A stretch of DNA of 64,000 bases from an uncultured Clostridia bacterium (GCA_944328495.1 CALVHR010000002.1:54461-118460), one strand, 5' to 3'; positions 8,889-19,475 are shown, counted from the stretch's first letter. A program made the numbers and translations. Notes: generated by a model from the letters alone, not told the origin.

Positions 8889-9962
8889 TTATTTGATAAG
8901 TTTGTAAAGGAGAAAAAGCGCCTGATTGATCGCCCTCGCCGTGATCGCACGGCGGTCGCCTTTAAAAATATACTTGTAGACAAAGACCGATTCTTTCGTT
9001 CCGACCGCGATATAATTCAGTCCGACCGGCTTGCTCGTCCCGTCCGAAGCAGGCCCCGCAATACCCGTCGTTGCCACCGCGACCGAACAATTGCCTCGCT
9101 CCAAAAGTCCAACCGCCATTTCGTACGCCGTTTCGTCCGATACGGCCCCCTGCTTTTCCAATGTCTGAGCCGTAACGCCCAACCGACGCATTTTCGAACC
9201 GTTCGCGTATGCCACGATCCCTTCATATACCACTTCGCTCGCGCCCGGGATCTCGATCAGCCGACTGACCACTCCCCCGCCCGTGAACGATTCGGCAACG
9301 GCGAGCATATACGAACGCAATTTCAAAAGTTCATAAACGCGGCGTGCAAGCGGCGTGTCGTCGATCGCATATACGTATTCGTTCAAAGAAGACACGAACA
9401 GCTGCAAAATCTCATCCGCCTGCATCTTCGAAACGCTCGCATCGTACAAAATTTCGATGCGGATATCCCCATCCTCGTCCTGCACATTGTATTCAAATCC
9501 GCCGCCGCGCGACCTCGCTTGGGCAAGAGCGGCATCCAGCTTGTCCTGCGGCGCACCTACCGCACGCACGACTTGCTTGTCAAGACGGAAAGAATACTTT
9601 TCATACAGATACGGCAGCACTTCCGCCCGCACGAGTGCCGCCCCTTTTTCGCCTTCGGGAAGGCAAAACAACACTTTTCGGTCCGCTTCGATCGGGCCCT
9701 CCGTCAAAGTTACTTTCCATAACTCACACGCTCGCGCGCGAAGAGACGGCAACAGCGTTTCTTTCGCCACAAGCAGAACATTATCGAAAAAATTTTTACA
9801 TTCTATGACTGTCTGCGCAAATTCGTGCGAATCCTCTTCGGAAAGAAGAAACACTTTGTCCGCGCAGCAACCGCCGTCTAACAATGCCTCGATTATCTTT
9901 TCAAAATTTTTTCCGTTCAAACGGTCTCTTTTGTTACGGATGACTATACATGCGTTTTTCAT
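8889..9962 (-). CDS. cinA: CinA-family protein with PncC amidase domain and divergent N-terminal domain
   Basis: 357 residues from the ATG at 9962, chosen because it overlaps the pgsA stop as ATGA; an upstream extension in frame has no ribosome binding site. The C-terminal domain (about 205-357) is a typical nicotinamide mononucleotide deamidase of the CinA/PncC family, with AESFTGG at 223-229, an EGIVAYAN segment and the GIAGPASDG loop. This domain recycles nicotinamide mononucleotide. The N-terminal half aligns with CinA only in its later part (LPEGEKGAALVRAEVLPYL). The MoaB/MogA-like nucleotide-binding motifs expected at the start are not visible, so the first domain looks degenerate. The pgsA-cinA-recA order is common in Firmicutes. 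Confidence 0.85.
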   Translation of the reverse strand: MKNACIVIRNKRDRLNGKNFEKIIEALLDGGCCADKVFLLSEEDSHEFAQTVIECKNFFDNVLLVAKETLLPSLRARACELWKVTLTEGPIEADRKVLFCLPEGEKGAALVRAEVLPYLYEKYSFRLDKQVVRAVGAPQDKLDAALAQARSRGGGFEYNVQDEDGDIRIEILYDASVSKMQADEILQLFVSSLNEYVYAIDDTPLARRVYELLKLRSYMLAVAESFTGGGVVSRLIEIPGASEVVYEGIVAYANGSKMRRLGVTAQTLEKQGAVSDETAYEMAVGLLERGNCSVAVATTGIAGPASDGTSKPVGLNYIAVGTKESVFVYKYIFKGDRRAITARAINQALFLLYKLIK

Positions 9963-10561
9963 TGTGCCGTTTCTTTGAATACCGCCCTGTTTTTGACAAT
10001 ATATCCGACGCCTGACCAAATCGTCAGCACCGTGGCGATCGCAAGCGATACAAGACCTATAACGTTGAAAACTTTGTTCGCCATCAAGAGTCCGAAGAAA
10101 TCAGCGCCCGCAACGAGCGTCGCGATCGCTATATCCTGAAAGGTCGTCTTGACTTTCCCGACTTTGTCTGCCGCGAGCACCAGCCCCGTCGACGCCGCCA
10201 CCATTCGGAACCCGCTGACGATAAGTTCGCGCGCGAGAATGATCGCGACGCAAATGCCCGCCACAACGATCACCCAACTTTCCTGCCACATCACCGTAAG
10301 AGTCTCGCTTCGCACGAGCAGTAGGATAAATGCCGTCGAAACGAGCACTTTATCGGCGATCGGATCGAGAAATTTGCCGAGATTTGTGACCAGCCCGCGC
10401 TTGCGCGCTATGTGCCCGTCCACAAAATCCGTGCATGCCGCAACGATAAAAATAACCGCCGCAATAAAATAATTGCAAGGGATCGCGCCAATCAGAAAGA
10501 CCGCCGCAAAAATCGGTATCAAAAATATGCGGGACAATGTGATCCTATTGGGTAAATTCAT
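9959..10561 (-). CDS. pgsA: CDP-diacylglycerol--glycerol-3-phosphate 3-phosphatidyltransferase
   Basis: 200 residues with four to six hydrophobic helices. It makes phosphatidylglycerol phosphate, the committed step to phosphatidylglycerol. The CDP-alcohol phosphotransferase signature is complete: D45, D48, G49, A52, R53, G62, D66 and D70. It overlaps rimO by 4 bases upstream and cinA by 4 bases downstream, so these three are tightly coupled. Confidence 0.96.
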   Translation of the reverse strand: MNLPNRITLSRIFLIPIFAAVFLIGAIPCNYFIAAVIFIVAACTDFVDGHIARKRGLVTNLGKFLDPIADKVLVSTAFILLLVRSETLTVMWQESWVIVVAGICVAIILARELIVSGFRMVAASTGLVLAADKVGKVKTTFQDIAIATLVAGADFFGLLMANKVFNVIGLVSLAIATVLTIWSGVGYIVKNRAVFKETAQ

Positions 10562-11886
10562 TGTTCATAATCCTCCGTACACCCGAACAAATCGTAGCTG
10601 TCCGACGCCGTGACCTGCACTTCATACACTATTCCCTGCTCCGCAAAAGGAGCATGAAAATACACCTTTCCGTCGATATCGGGCGCACTCCAATATGCCC
10701 GCCCGACAAACATATCCCGCTCATAATCGATCCCGTCGCACAGAACGCGCACTTTCGTTCCGACCTTTTCGCGGAGAAATACACGCGAAATTTCTTCCTG
10801 CACGGCGTACAGCGCCTTGACGCGTTTCGCTTTCTCACGCGCAGGAATTTGCCCTTTCAATCGATATGCCGGCGTGTCCGGTTCCCTCGAATACGCGAAA
10901 AAGCCGCAATTGGTCAACTTCGCTTCCCGCAGAAAATCCCCGAGCGCCGCACATTCTTCCTCCGTTTCGGTGGGAAATCCGGCAATAAACGTCGAGCGAA
11001 TGGCAATGCCCGGTATGCGCGAACGTAATTTTTGAATGAGCGCAAGATATTCCGCGCGCGAACCCTTGCGGTTCATGAGTTTCAACACTCGGTCTTCGCT
11101 GTGCTGCAACGGAATATCCAGATATTTGATAACTTTATTGTTTGACGCGATCTCCTCAATGAGAGCATCGCCGATCACGTCAGGATAACAATACAAAAGA
11201 CGGATCTTATCCACATTTTCGAGCGCCGAAAGTTTTCGGATCAGTTCGACAAATTTATTTTCGCCGTACAGATCTTCACCGTAACGCGTCGTATCCTGCG
11301 CGACAAGAATCAGCTCGGACAAGTCGCCGAGATTCTCCGCTTCCGCAATCAACTTCTCCATCGGATAGGAACGATACCTGCCGCGGATCTTCGGGATCAG
11401 ACAATAGGTGCAATGATTGTTGCACCCGTCCGCAATTTTCAAATATGCATAGTGCAACGGCGTGGTCAGAACGCGTTCGCCCTGCCACTCCCCGCCTTTA
11501 CCGACCATATCGACGCGTGCATTGTTCCGATAAGACAGTTCGATCGCTTCCAGAAGTTTATCCGCATCGTTACAGCCGAGAAAGACGTCCGCTTCGGTCA
11601 GCGAAGGAAACAACTCCCCGATGAATTTTTCAGGCAAACATCCGCTCACAACGATCTTTTCCAGATTCCCGCCGCGATAACTGTCGCAATCCAAAACCGC
11701 ATCGATCGCTTCCTGCCGTGCCGAATTGAGAAAAGCACAGGTATTCACGATCAAAATATTCGCTTCGGAAATATCGTCCGTGACCGCAAACCCGCGCGCG
11801 CGGAGAATGCCGAGCAGACGCTCGGCATCGACGCGATTCTTGTCACAGCCCAGCGAAATCATTCCGAATACTTTGTTTTCAAGCAT
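10558..11886 (-). CDS. rimO: Ribosomal protein S12 methylthiotransferase RimO
   Basis: 442 residues, a radical SAM enzyme with two iron-sulfur clusters that adds a methylthio group to an Asp of ribosomal protein S12. The N-terminal UPF0004 domain has cysteines at 14 (SLGCDKN), 50 (NTCAF) and 83 (SGCLPE). The radical SAM motif is C155-x3-C159-x2-C162 (CNNHCTYC). A TRAM domain lies at the C terminus. SLGCDKNRVD and the IPKIRG segment point to RimO rather than MiaB. It starts 3 bases after the ftsK stop. Confidence 0.96.
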   Translation of the reverse strand: MLENKVFGMISLGCDKNRVDAERLLGILRARGFAVTDDISEANILIVNTCAFLNSARQEAIDAVLDCDSYRGGNLEKIVVSGCLPEKFIGELFPSLTEADVFLGCNDADKLLEAIELSYRNNARVDMVGKGGEWQGERVLTTPLHYAYLKIADGCNNHCTYCLIPKIRGRYRSYPMEKLIAEAENLGDLSELILVAQDTTRYGEDLYGENKFVELIRKLSALENVDKIRLLYCYPDVIGDALIEEIASNNKVIKYLDIPLQHSEDRVLKLMNRKGSRAEYLALIQKLRSRIPGIAIRSTFIAGFPTETEEECAALGDFLREAKLTNCGFFAYSREPDTPAYRLKGQIPAREKAKRVKALYAVQEEISRVFLREKVGTKVRVLCDGIDYERDMFVGRAYWSAPDIDGKVYFHAPFAEQGIVYEVQVTASDSYDLFGCTEDYEQ

Positions 11887-11889
11887 GCA

Positions 11890-14800
11890 TCATTCTCCGT
11901 AATCGCCGTACTTGCTGTCAAATTCTTCCTGCGTAAGCAAAACTTTGCGCGCCTTCGCACCGTCAAACGCAGAAATATACCCCATGTTTTCCATCCATTC
12001 GATGATCTTGCCTGCCTTCGGATATCCGACCGAACAACGGCGCTGGATCATGGAAATGGATGCCTGTCCGATCTGCACAACATGCCGCAGTGCGTCGATG
12101 TAAACCGCTTCCACGCTGTCATCGCCGTCTCCGCCGCCTCCGCCGCCGGAACTCTTATCGTTATTGATATAATCGTATACCCTCTCGTCAAAGTATGCTT
12201 CGTTGTGTTCTTTTATATACTGAACGACGTTCTGCACTTCTTCCGAACTCAAAAACGCACCCTGTACACGGAACGGGAAAGTCATTGTATCCGTCTTATA
12301 CAACATGTCGCCGTAACCGAGAAGTTTTTCCGCACCCGATTCGTCGAGAATGGTACGCGAGTCCACTTCCTGCGTCACCTTGAATGCAATACGAGTCGGA
12401 AGGTTGGACTTGATGACGCCCGTGATTACATTGACCGAAGGACGCTGTGTCGCCAAAACCAAATGTATGCCCGCCGCACGCGATTTTTGCGTAAGGCGCT
12501 GGATACGGTCTTCGATCTCCTTCTTTGCCGCAAGCATCAGATCTGCCAATTCGTCGATGATCATGACGATCTTCGGAAGCTTCTCTTCCTCGGGAAGCAG
12601 GTGCGCATTGTATTCGTCGATCTCTCGCACCAACGTCCCCTTTTTGGTCTTTTCTTTGAACAGACCGTAACGGCGCTCCATTTCCGTAATCGCCCAGTTC
12701 AATACGTTGATAACCTTGGACGGCTCAAAAATGATCTCGTTGATCATCAGATGCGGCAGCTTTTCGTAAATATTAAATTCCACCTGCTTCGGGTCCACCA
12801 GGATAATCCGCAGATCTTCGGGGCTGTATTTGTACAAAAGACTGATAATGAGCGCATTCAGGCATACGCTCTTGCCCGAACCCGTCGACCCCGCGACAAG
12901 CAGGTGCTTCATCTTCATGATGTCGCCGCAAATCGCCTTACCTTCGATGTCTTTCCCCAACCCGAACATGAGTGCACCCGGTTTGGAATTGACGAACTTT
13001 TCATTGCGAATGATCTCTTTCAGCCCTACCGTCGCTCGCTGTTTGTTCGGCACCTCTATACTGATCGAACCGTTTTCATAGTTGGTCTGAATATTAACGC
13101 CGTCCTTTGCATGCAGGCGCATCGCAAGCTCTTTATCACAGCTGAGCACACGGGATGTCGGGATATTCCCCGGTATATCGATGTCGTACCGCGTGACCGC
13201 AGGCCCTTGCGTCACCTTTACCACTTCCGAAGGTATCTTCAAATTGGATAAAGTCTCCACAATGACGTCTTTATTGTGCTCCATATCGTCCGCGTCCTGC
13301 GACAAAAGGCTCTGATAATCGCGCAGAAGATCCAAAGAAGGCGCATTGTAACGCGCATAAATATGCTTTGGCCGCGGTTGCTCCGTCTCCGATTTCTGCG
13401 GCAGCCTTTCCGCTGCCGCGCGGCGCTCCGTCGGCATATCCTCTCTGCGGGATACTCGCTCCATCGCATCGGGAACGGACGAATCCGCAGGTTCCTCCTC
13501 TTCGTCGTCAAAAAGATTTACCGCCGAATCAAAATCTTCCGAAATAGGCTGCAGCCCGGATTTCTCCTCATTCTGTCCGCCTTGCAGACGAGTCCGATCT
13601 CTCCTTTCACCGTCCTGTTCGTCCGACAATCGCGACGAACGCTCCGCCGCCGCGTCTTGGCCGCGTTCGGATTGCAAACGCGGCGAGCGGTCCTGCGGAA
13701 TTTCTCCGCTACGCTCGTCAAGTAAACGCGAAGACCTCTCTTCGGGCATTTCGCCGTGGCGCGAAGAACCGAAACGCGCCCCGTCGTCACGGAATCCGAT
13801 CCCTTCCGAGCGCGAGGACGATTCCGAAGTCATCCTGCGGGAATACGGCTCTTCGGACGAAGAACCGCGGTGCATGTCCATTCCGCCAAAGCCGGCACGG
13901 CGCGCCGCCTCGGAAGCGTCGACCGAAGGAGCGTCCGGTTGCTTTTCCGTCGCGGATGTAAAGGAATTACGGCTCGTTTCCGCCTCTTTTTCGCCTTCCG
14001 GCGTACGGCGCGAAAATCCTTCCGAGTAATCGGTCTGCACATCCTGCCTGTAAAAATCTTCATGCGCCTGCGAAGCACTGTCCGCATGCGTAGCATCCGT
14101 CACGATCTTCTTCGGACGGTTGGAATAAGATATGTTATTCTCCGCTTCATCCGCATACATCTGCGAATATGTCGGCGCATCCGCCTTCTTTTCAGGCTCC
14201 GCCGCTGCGGGCTGCGTACGAGGTTTGGACAATTCATGCCCTTCCGACATGCCCGATTTTGCAGGCGTGCGGAAACAGTCCGAATACTGCTCACGGCTGA
14301 TCGCTCCCCTGTCGGGCCTGTTAAAATACGAGTCTTTATCAAAAATGCGATTGTTTGTATAACTGCTGTACGGTGCGTCCGCCGCAGGACTCTTCGGCAA
14401 CGTCGGCGCGGATGAACTGCCGCCCCCGAAACGTTCTTCGTACCAATTATATTGTGCGTTTCCTGCCCGTTCGGGATACAAAATACTGTGACTCTGCGCG
14501 TACGGCGTCATCGGCTGAACCGTTACCGATTGTTCCTGCGCCCGCCGCGCTTCCTGCCGCGTCTCCTGGCGCATTTCCCTCTTTGTCTTGAAATTGAAAT
14601 CGTCCCCCACCGCATACAGCCGCTTGGACCGCTCCACCGAATTTTCGCCCTGTTCCGCATTCGCCGTCGGGTACGGATGCATATACCCGTCTTCCCGCAC
14701 CGACGCCTGCTCCTGCGCAATTTGTTCGGCTTGTTCGTTCGGCGCCGCGTAATTCAGATCATACAATCCCGATGTATTCTCCGTCGCCGCCCGCATCCCG

Positions 14801-15396
14801 GCATCCGCAACCTGCGCGGTTTTCTTGTCATGACGCTTCGACACAGCAGTGCGCCGCGTCGCATAGATCAGATAGGCCGCCCCCACCGTGAGCAATGAAA
14901 AAACAATATACCCGCCGATCGGCGTGATCAGTTTCACAACGGGATACACGATCAGCCCGATGATCACGCCTCCGCCCGTCGTGCTGAAAAAGCTGTTTTC
15001 TCCCGCCTTATAACAAGCGGAGAGATATTCGCCATACCCCGTATACGGCAGTTCGGATACCGCCGATGTGATCGTGTGAACAAGACAAACAAGACACACA
15101 AACAAAAGCACACACAACCATACCGTCTTGCGGGAAGCCGTGATCCGCTTGCCCGTAAGCAAAACAATGCCCGCGTACACCAGCGCGGCGAGCACTGCAT
15201 ACGAACAATAGCCGAACGCCCCCAGCAAAAACGAACTGATCGCAAATCCCACACTTCCGAACACCACATCCCGCGTGATCAAAAATACAAACGCGAGTAT
15301 GGCAAAAAGCACGAGAACGATGCCCATCGTTTCGCGCGTAAAAATTCTTTCCTTATCCTTTTTGTTGTTTTCGCTGCCTCTTCCCAGATTATTCAA
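11890..15396 (-). CDS. ftsK: DNA translocase FtsK/SpoIIIE
   Basis: 1168 residues, longer than the usual 750-900 because of an expanded linker. Four N-terminal membrane helices (about 20-180) anchor it at the septum. A long, low-complexity charged linker (about 190-690) contains imperfect Arg-Ser-rich repeats near 550-610 (RSSRL, RSPRL, RSSRL). The motor follows, with Walker A GSTGSGKS near 835-842, Walker B (IVMIIDELADLM) near 948 and the LATQRPS segment. A glycine run (SSGGGGGGDG) leads to the winged-helix gamma domain (about 1095-1168) that reads polar sequences. It pumps chromosomes through closing septa, including the sporulation septum. It is first in its operon. Confidence 0.95.
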   Translation of the reverse strand: MNNLGRGSENNKKDKERIFTRETMGIVLVLFAILAFVFLITRDVVFGSVGFAISSFLLGAFGYCSYAVLAALVYAGIVLLTGKRITASRKTVWLCVLLFVCLVCLVHTITSAVSELPYTGYGEYLSACYKAGENSFFSTTGGGVIIGLIVYPVVKLITPIGGYIVFSLLTVGAAYLIYATRRTAVSKRHDKKTAQVADAGMRAATENTSGLYDLNYAAPNEQAEQIAQEQASVREDGYMHPYPTANAEQGENSVERSKRLYAVGDDFNFKTKREMRQETRQEARRAQEQSVTVQPMTPYAQSHSILYPERAGNAQYNWYEERFGGGSSSAPTLPKSPAADAPYSSYTNNRIFDKDSYFNRPDRGAISREQYSDCFRTPAKSGMSEGHELSKPRTQPAAAEPEKKADAPTYSQMYADEAENNISYSNRPKKIVTDATHADSASQAHEDFYRQDVQTDYSEGFSRRTPEGEKEAETSRNSFTSATEKQPDAPSVDASEAARRAGFGGMDMHRGSSSEEPYSRRMTSESSSRSEGIGFRDDGARFGSSRHGEMPEERSSRLLDERSGEIPQDRSPRLQSERGQDAAAERSSRLSDEQDGERRDRTRLQGGQNEEKSGLQPISEDFDSAVNLFDDEEEEPADSSVPDAMERVSRREDMPTERRAAAERLPQKSETEQPRPKHIYARYNAPSLDLLRDYQSLLSQDADDMEHNKDVIVETLSNLKIPSEVVKVTQGPAVTRYDIDIPGNIPTSRVLSCDKELAMRLHAKDGVNIQTNYENGSISIEVPNKQRATVGLKEIIRNEKFVNSKPGALMFGLGKDIEGKAICGDIMKMKHLLVAGSTGSGKSVCLNALIISLLYKYSPEDLRIILVDPKQVEFNIYEKLPHLMINEIIFEPSKVINVLNWAITEMERRYGLFKEKTKKGTLVREIDEYNAHLLPEEEKLPKIVMIIDELADLMLAAKKEIEDRIQRLTQKSRAAGIHLVLATQRPSVNVITGVIKSNLPTRIAFKVTQEVDSRTILDESGAEKLLGYGDMLYKTDTMTFPFRVQGAFLSSEEVQNVVQYIKEHNEAYFDERVYDYINNDKSSGGGGGGDGDDSVEAVYIDALRHVVQIGQASISMIQRRCSVGYPKAGKIIEWMENMGYISAFDGAKARKVLLTQEEFDSKYGDYGE

Positions 15397-15442
15397 AATC
15401 TATCTCCCTCGTAAACCTTAAAACAAATTTGTCAACGCAACC

Positions 15443-15471
15443 ATTATAACATTTTTTCGCCTTTATTTCAA
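15443..15471 (-). promoter_or_regulatory. Sigma-A promoter of the ftsK operon
   Basis: TTGAAA, 17 bases, TATAAT on the minus strand, 47 bases before the ftsK start. It follows directly after two terminators, so it most likely drives ftsK-rimO-pgsA and the genes behind them. Confidence 0.82.
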
Positions 15472-15522
15472 TTAAAAAAGAGAAATAAATCCAATTCCTG
15501 TATTATTTTTTCGCGCGCACGT

Positions 15523-15551
15523 AAAAACGCGCGCACATACGGGTGCGCGCG
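15523..15551 (-). terminator. Second intrinsic terminator behind ilvC
   Basis: On the minus strand a 9-base-pair stem of alternating G and C (CGCGCGCAC / GTGCGCGCG) is followed by five T residues. A third copy of the GTGCGCGCG arm lies just downstream (15512-15520) and could pair instead. It backs up the stronger ilvC terminator 25 bases upstream. Confidence 0.7.
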
Positions 15552-15575
15552 AATATTTTCCTTTCATTTTCTTGC

Positions 15576-15612
15576 AAAAAAAACGAAAAGCCTCCGCTCG
15601 CGCGGAGGCTTT
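15576..15612 (-). terminator. Intrinsic terminator of ilvC
   Basis: An 11-base-pair stem (15587-15597 with 15602-15612, core GCCTCCGC) with a 4-base loop, followed on the minus strand by eight T residues after a short spacer. It ends 9 bases after the ilvC stop. Confidence 0.92.
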
Positions 15613-15621
15613 GTTTTTTTG

Positions 15622-16647
<1,026 letters not shown>

Positions 16648-16673
16648 TTATTTCTGAATCAAAATTCGTAAAT

Positions 16674-16702
16674 ATTATAGTACGCAGATTGAAATCCGTC
16701 AA
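16674..16702 (-). promoter_or_regulatory. Sigma-A promoter of ilvC
   Basis: TTGACG, 17 bases, TATAAT on the minus strand, giving a leader of about 40 bases. No attenuator or T-box is seen between it and ilvC. Confidence 0.82.
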
Positions 16703-16791
16703 GTAAATCGGCGATTTTATTTATTAATTTTTATTATGAGAGTTATGCGAATTACGAATTTCGTGCAATTTTAAAATATAAAAGCAAAAGA

Positions 16792-16820
16792 TTGCTTTTT
16801 GCGGTAAAAAAGGGTATAAT
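16792..16820 (+). promoter_or_regulatory. Sigma-A promoter of the DUF815 ATPase gene
   Basis: TTGCTT, 17 bases, TATAAT on the plus strand, 29 bases before the ATG. It is divergent from the ilvC promoter. Confidence 0.78.
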
Positions 16821-16849
16821 ATCCGAAAATTGCTTTTGGGAGGCGCACC

Positions 16850-18034
16850 ATGGCGCAGATACATACGGATGAAATCATCCTCTTAAAGAATATTTTCCGT
16901 GACAAAGCAGTCGCCGCTTTTCACGACGGTTACGAACAGGGCGACGGCGGAAAAAAAGCCGAAGCGCTTGCCGCGCTGCTCGAATCGGACAGCGAAAGCG
17001 AATTTGCCGACTACCTCGCGCAGCGCATTCTTTACGACGATAACCTGTTCGCGCGCCGTGCATTTCAGGGAAGCCTGACCCCGCACATCGTCGCCGCTTA
17101 TCGCCACGACCTCAAAATCCTGCAAGAGTTTGCAAAACTTGCCGGCTCCTCCGATACGGACGACGGACTGTTCATCCGCTACGGAAAAGGAAACGCACTG
17201 TTCGGAAAAAATTGGGATTCGGAACAATCCATTGCCCGTATCGAACAATTTTACAGAAAAAACGGCTACGGCATTTTCATCGGAAATAAAGCGTTCACAT
17301 TCGAAAACGGCGCGCTTGCGCCCGTATGCAACACCTCCGACATCGCACTTTCCGACCTGAAAGATTACGAAACCGAAAAACAGCTCATCGAAGACAATAT
17401 CGTCAGCTTCCTGCAGAAGTTGCCCTTCTCCAATATGCTCCTCTACGGCGACAAAGGTACGGGAAAATCCTCGACGGTCCATGCGATGCTCAATAAATAC
17501 GCTCAGCAAGGATTGCGCGCTGTCGAAATACGAAAAGATCAGATCACCGAAATCAATGCGGTCAAGGAACTGCTCGCCGCCCTGCCTTTCCGATTCATAC
17601 TCTTCATCGACGATCTCTCTCTCGAAGAACGCGACGGGAAAGTGACCGCACTCAAAGCGGGTCTGGAAGGAAGCATGCACGAAAAAAGTTCCAACGTTAT
17701 GATCGTCGCGACCTCCAACCGACGCCACATCCTCAAAGAAAACTTCTCCGACCGCGAAAACAGCGTGCACGCACGCGATACCATGGAAGAACAGCTTTCC
17801 CTTTCCGATCGCTTCGGGCTTACCGTATGCTTCTCTTCCACGGGGAAAGCGGAATATCTGTCCATCGTGCGCCAGCTCGCCGCCGACGCAAAGCTTCGCC
17901 TGGACGAAGATACGCTGTTTGCCCTCGCCGAACGGTGGGCCCTTTCCAAAGGCGGAAGGTCTCCCCGCCGTGCAAAACAATTCATCGATTATGTTTATGC
18001 GTGCCAGGTCAAAGGCACAGAGATACTTATTTGA
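16850..18034 (+). CDS. AAA family ATPase, DUF815
   Basis: 394 residues. A P-loop (YGDKGTGKSS) lies at about 198-206, and a Walker B segment with two acidic residues (FILFIDDLSLEE) at about 245-255. A sensor-like ATSNRRH and the SLSDRFGLT arginine segment follow. These are features of the DUF815 branch of AAA ATPases, whose physiological role is not established. A helical N-terminal domain of about 170 residues precedes the ATPase core. GGGAGG lies before the ATG. It is a single-gene unit with its own promoter and terminator, between ilvC (divergent) and murC (convergent). Confidence 0.88.
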   Translation: MAQIHTDEIILLKNIFRDKAVAAFHDGYEQGDGGKKAEALAALLESDSESEFADYLAQRILYDDNLFARRAFQGSLTPHIVAAYRHDLKILQEFAKLAGSSDTDDGLFIRYGKGNALFGKNWDSEQSIARIEQFYRKNGYGIFIGNKAFTFENGALAPVCNTSDIALSDLKDYETEKQLIEDNIVSFLQKLPFSNMLLYGDKGTGKSSTVHAMLNKYAQQGLRAVEIRKDQITEINAVKELLAALPFRFILFIDDLSLEERDGKVTALKAGLEGSMHEKSSNVMIVATSNRRHILKENFSDRENSVHARDTMEEQLSLSDRFGLTVCFSSTGKAEYLSIVRQLAADAKLRLDEDTLFALAERWALSKGGRSPRRAKQFIDYVYACQVKGTEILI

Positions 18035-18044
18035 TTTTCTTTGC

Positions 18045-18079
18045 AAAAAAGAACGGGCCCGAAGGCACCGTTCTTTTTT
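18045..18079 (+). terminator. Terminator between the DUF815 gene and murC
   Basis: A stem AAAAAAGAACGG / CCGTTCTTTTTT with an 11-base loop. The A and T tails are symmetrical, so it may serve both the plus-strand ATPase gene and the convergent murC. Confidence 0.88.
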
Positions 18080-18128
18080 AATGGCTTTCATGGTGAATCG
18101 TCATGCGCTTTTTCGGTATTTTGTTCTT

Positions 18129-19475
18129 TCAGCAAGTCCCTTGCCGCAAAAGCAGCTGTTTTGCCGCAAAATAGATATCCCCTGCACCCAGAAAAAGAAC
18201 GCAGTCGCCCGACGCGAGCGAACAGCGTAAATAAATTTCAAGTTCCCGCACCGAATCAATGTACAAAGAATTGGGCAAATGCTCCGAAAGCGTGAGCGCA
18301 CTTCCTTCCGCGTCGAAATATTCGCGCGCCGGATAGGTTTTGTAAATAACAAGATTTTCCACATCTTTGAGCACGGAAACAAATTCCGAAAATAAAAGTT
18401 TCGTGCGCGAATATGTATGCGGCTGAAATATTACAAACAACCGTCCTTTAAACACCTCGCCCGCCGTGCGCAACGCCGCCGCGATCTCGCGCGGATGATG
18501 CGCATAGTCGGCAATGAATTCCGCACCCCGCATTTTTCCGAGAAATTCGAAACGTCTGCGAATTCCTCGGAATTCACGCAGCCCTTCCGCGATCAATACG
18601 GGCGGATATCCGTAACGGAATGCCACCGACGCTGCCGCAAGAGCATTGTAAATGTTATGCAACCCGTAAACATTCAGGCGGATCCTTTCAAACGACTCGT
18701 CTCCCGCACACAGTGTGAACGAATACTTTCCGCCGCTCGTGCGTATGTCGTCGGCAAAAATATCGCAATCTCGCATAAGCCCGAATTTCAACGCTCCCGG
18801 CAATTCCCGCGCAATGCGGTCCTCTCCGCACACGATCGCCGTATTTGCCGAATACGCAAATTCCGCATATGCCTCCAACAGCTTCTCTTCACTTCCGTAA
18901 CACTCCATATGATCTTTGTCCGTATTCAGTATCACCGCGACATCCGGCTTCAGCTTCAAAAAATTCCCCTTGTATTCGCAGGCTTCCGTAACAAAATATT
19001 TGTCGCCGCCCACAAAAAAATTACCGTACCCGATATCTTCCCCGCCGATATGCGCGGTACATCTCCCCGAACATGCCTGCATTACATGCGCACACATCGC
19101 CGTCGCCGTTGTCTTACCATGGCTTCCCGCTATGCCGACCGACTTATCGAAAGAAGACAAAACCGCGGCAAGCAGGTCAGCTCTTCCGTACACGGGTATG
19201 CCCAGACGATGCGCCTTGCAAAGCTCCGGATTGTTTTCCGGAATCGCCGACCCGACCACCACTGCGTCCGCTTCGCGAAGATTTCCCGCCTTGTGCCCGC
19301 GATATACTCGTATCCCCTCCGCCGCCAATTTTGCAGTCTCTTCGTTTGCCGAAACATCGCTTCCCGCCACAAAAAAACCAAGCATATGCAAATAATGCGC
19401 CAGCCCGCTCATGCTGATCCCGCCGATCCCGATAAAATAAACTGAGTGAATTCCCGTCCAAAACTTCCTTCCCAT
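18129..19475 (-). CDS. murC: UDP-N-acetylmuramate--L-alanine ligase
   Basis: 448 residues, which adds L-Ala to UDP-MurNAc with ATP, the first amino acid of the peptidoglycan stem. The N-terminal loop FIGIGGISMSG is at 14-24, the ATP loop GSHGKTT at 117-123, and the DYAHHP motif of Mur ligases lies near 315. It is separated from the rest of the cell-wall cluster by spoVG, which reads the other way, and by the ftsAZ-GH172 unit, so it is transcribed on its own. In many Firmicutes murC lies either inside the dcw cluster or, as in Bacillus, away from it. Confidence 0.97.
   Translation of the reverse strand: MGRKFWTGIHSVYFIGIGGISMSGLAHYLHMLGFFVAGSDVSANEETAKLAAEGIRVYRGHKAGNLREADAVVVGSAIPENNPELCKAHRLGIPVYGRADLLAAVLSSFDKSVGIAGSHGKTTATAMCAHVMQACSGRCTAHIGGEDIGYGNFFVGGDKYFVTEACEYKGNFLKLKPDVAVILNTDKDHMECYGSEEKLLEAYAEFAYSANTAIVCGEDRIARELPGALKFGLMRDCDIFADDIRTSGGKYSFTLCAGDESFERIRLNVYGLHNIYNALAAASVAFRYGYPPVLIAEGLREFRGIRRRFEFLGKMRGAEFIADYAHHPREIAAALRTAGEVFKGRLFVIFQPHTYSRTKLLFSEFVSVLKDVENLVIYKTYPAREYFDAEGSALTLSEHLPNSLYIDSVRELEIYLRCSLASGDCVLFLGAGDIYFAAKQLLLRQGTC

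Noticed and set aside
7725-9722. A 665-codon open frame on the plus strand opposite recA and cinA
   Set aside because: It is antisense to two well-identified genes. Its product is Arg- and Phe-rich without domains, as expected from the reverse of GC-biased codons.
11413-13251. A 612-codon open frame on the plus strand opposite ftsK and rimO
   Set aside because: Antisense shadow of conserved genes, no ribosome binding site, no recognisable domain.
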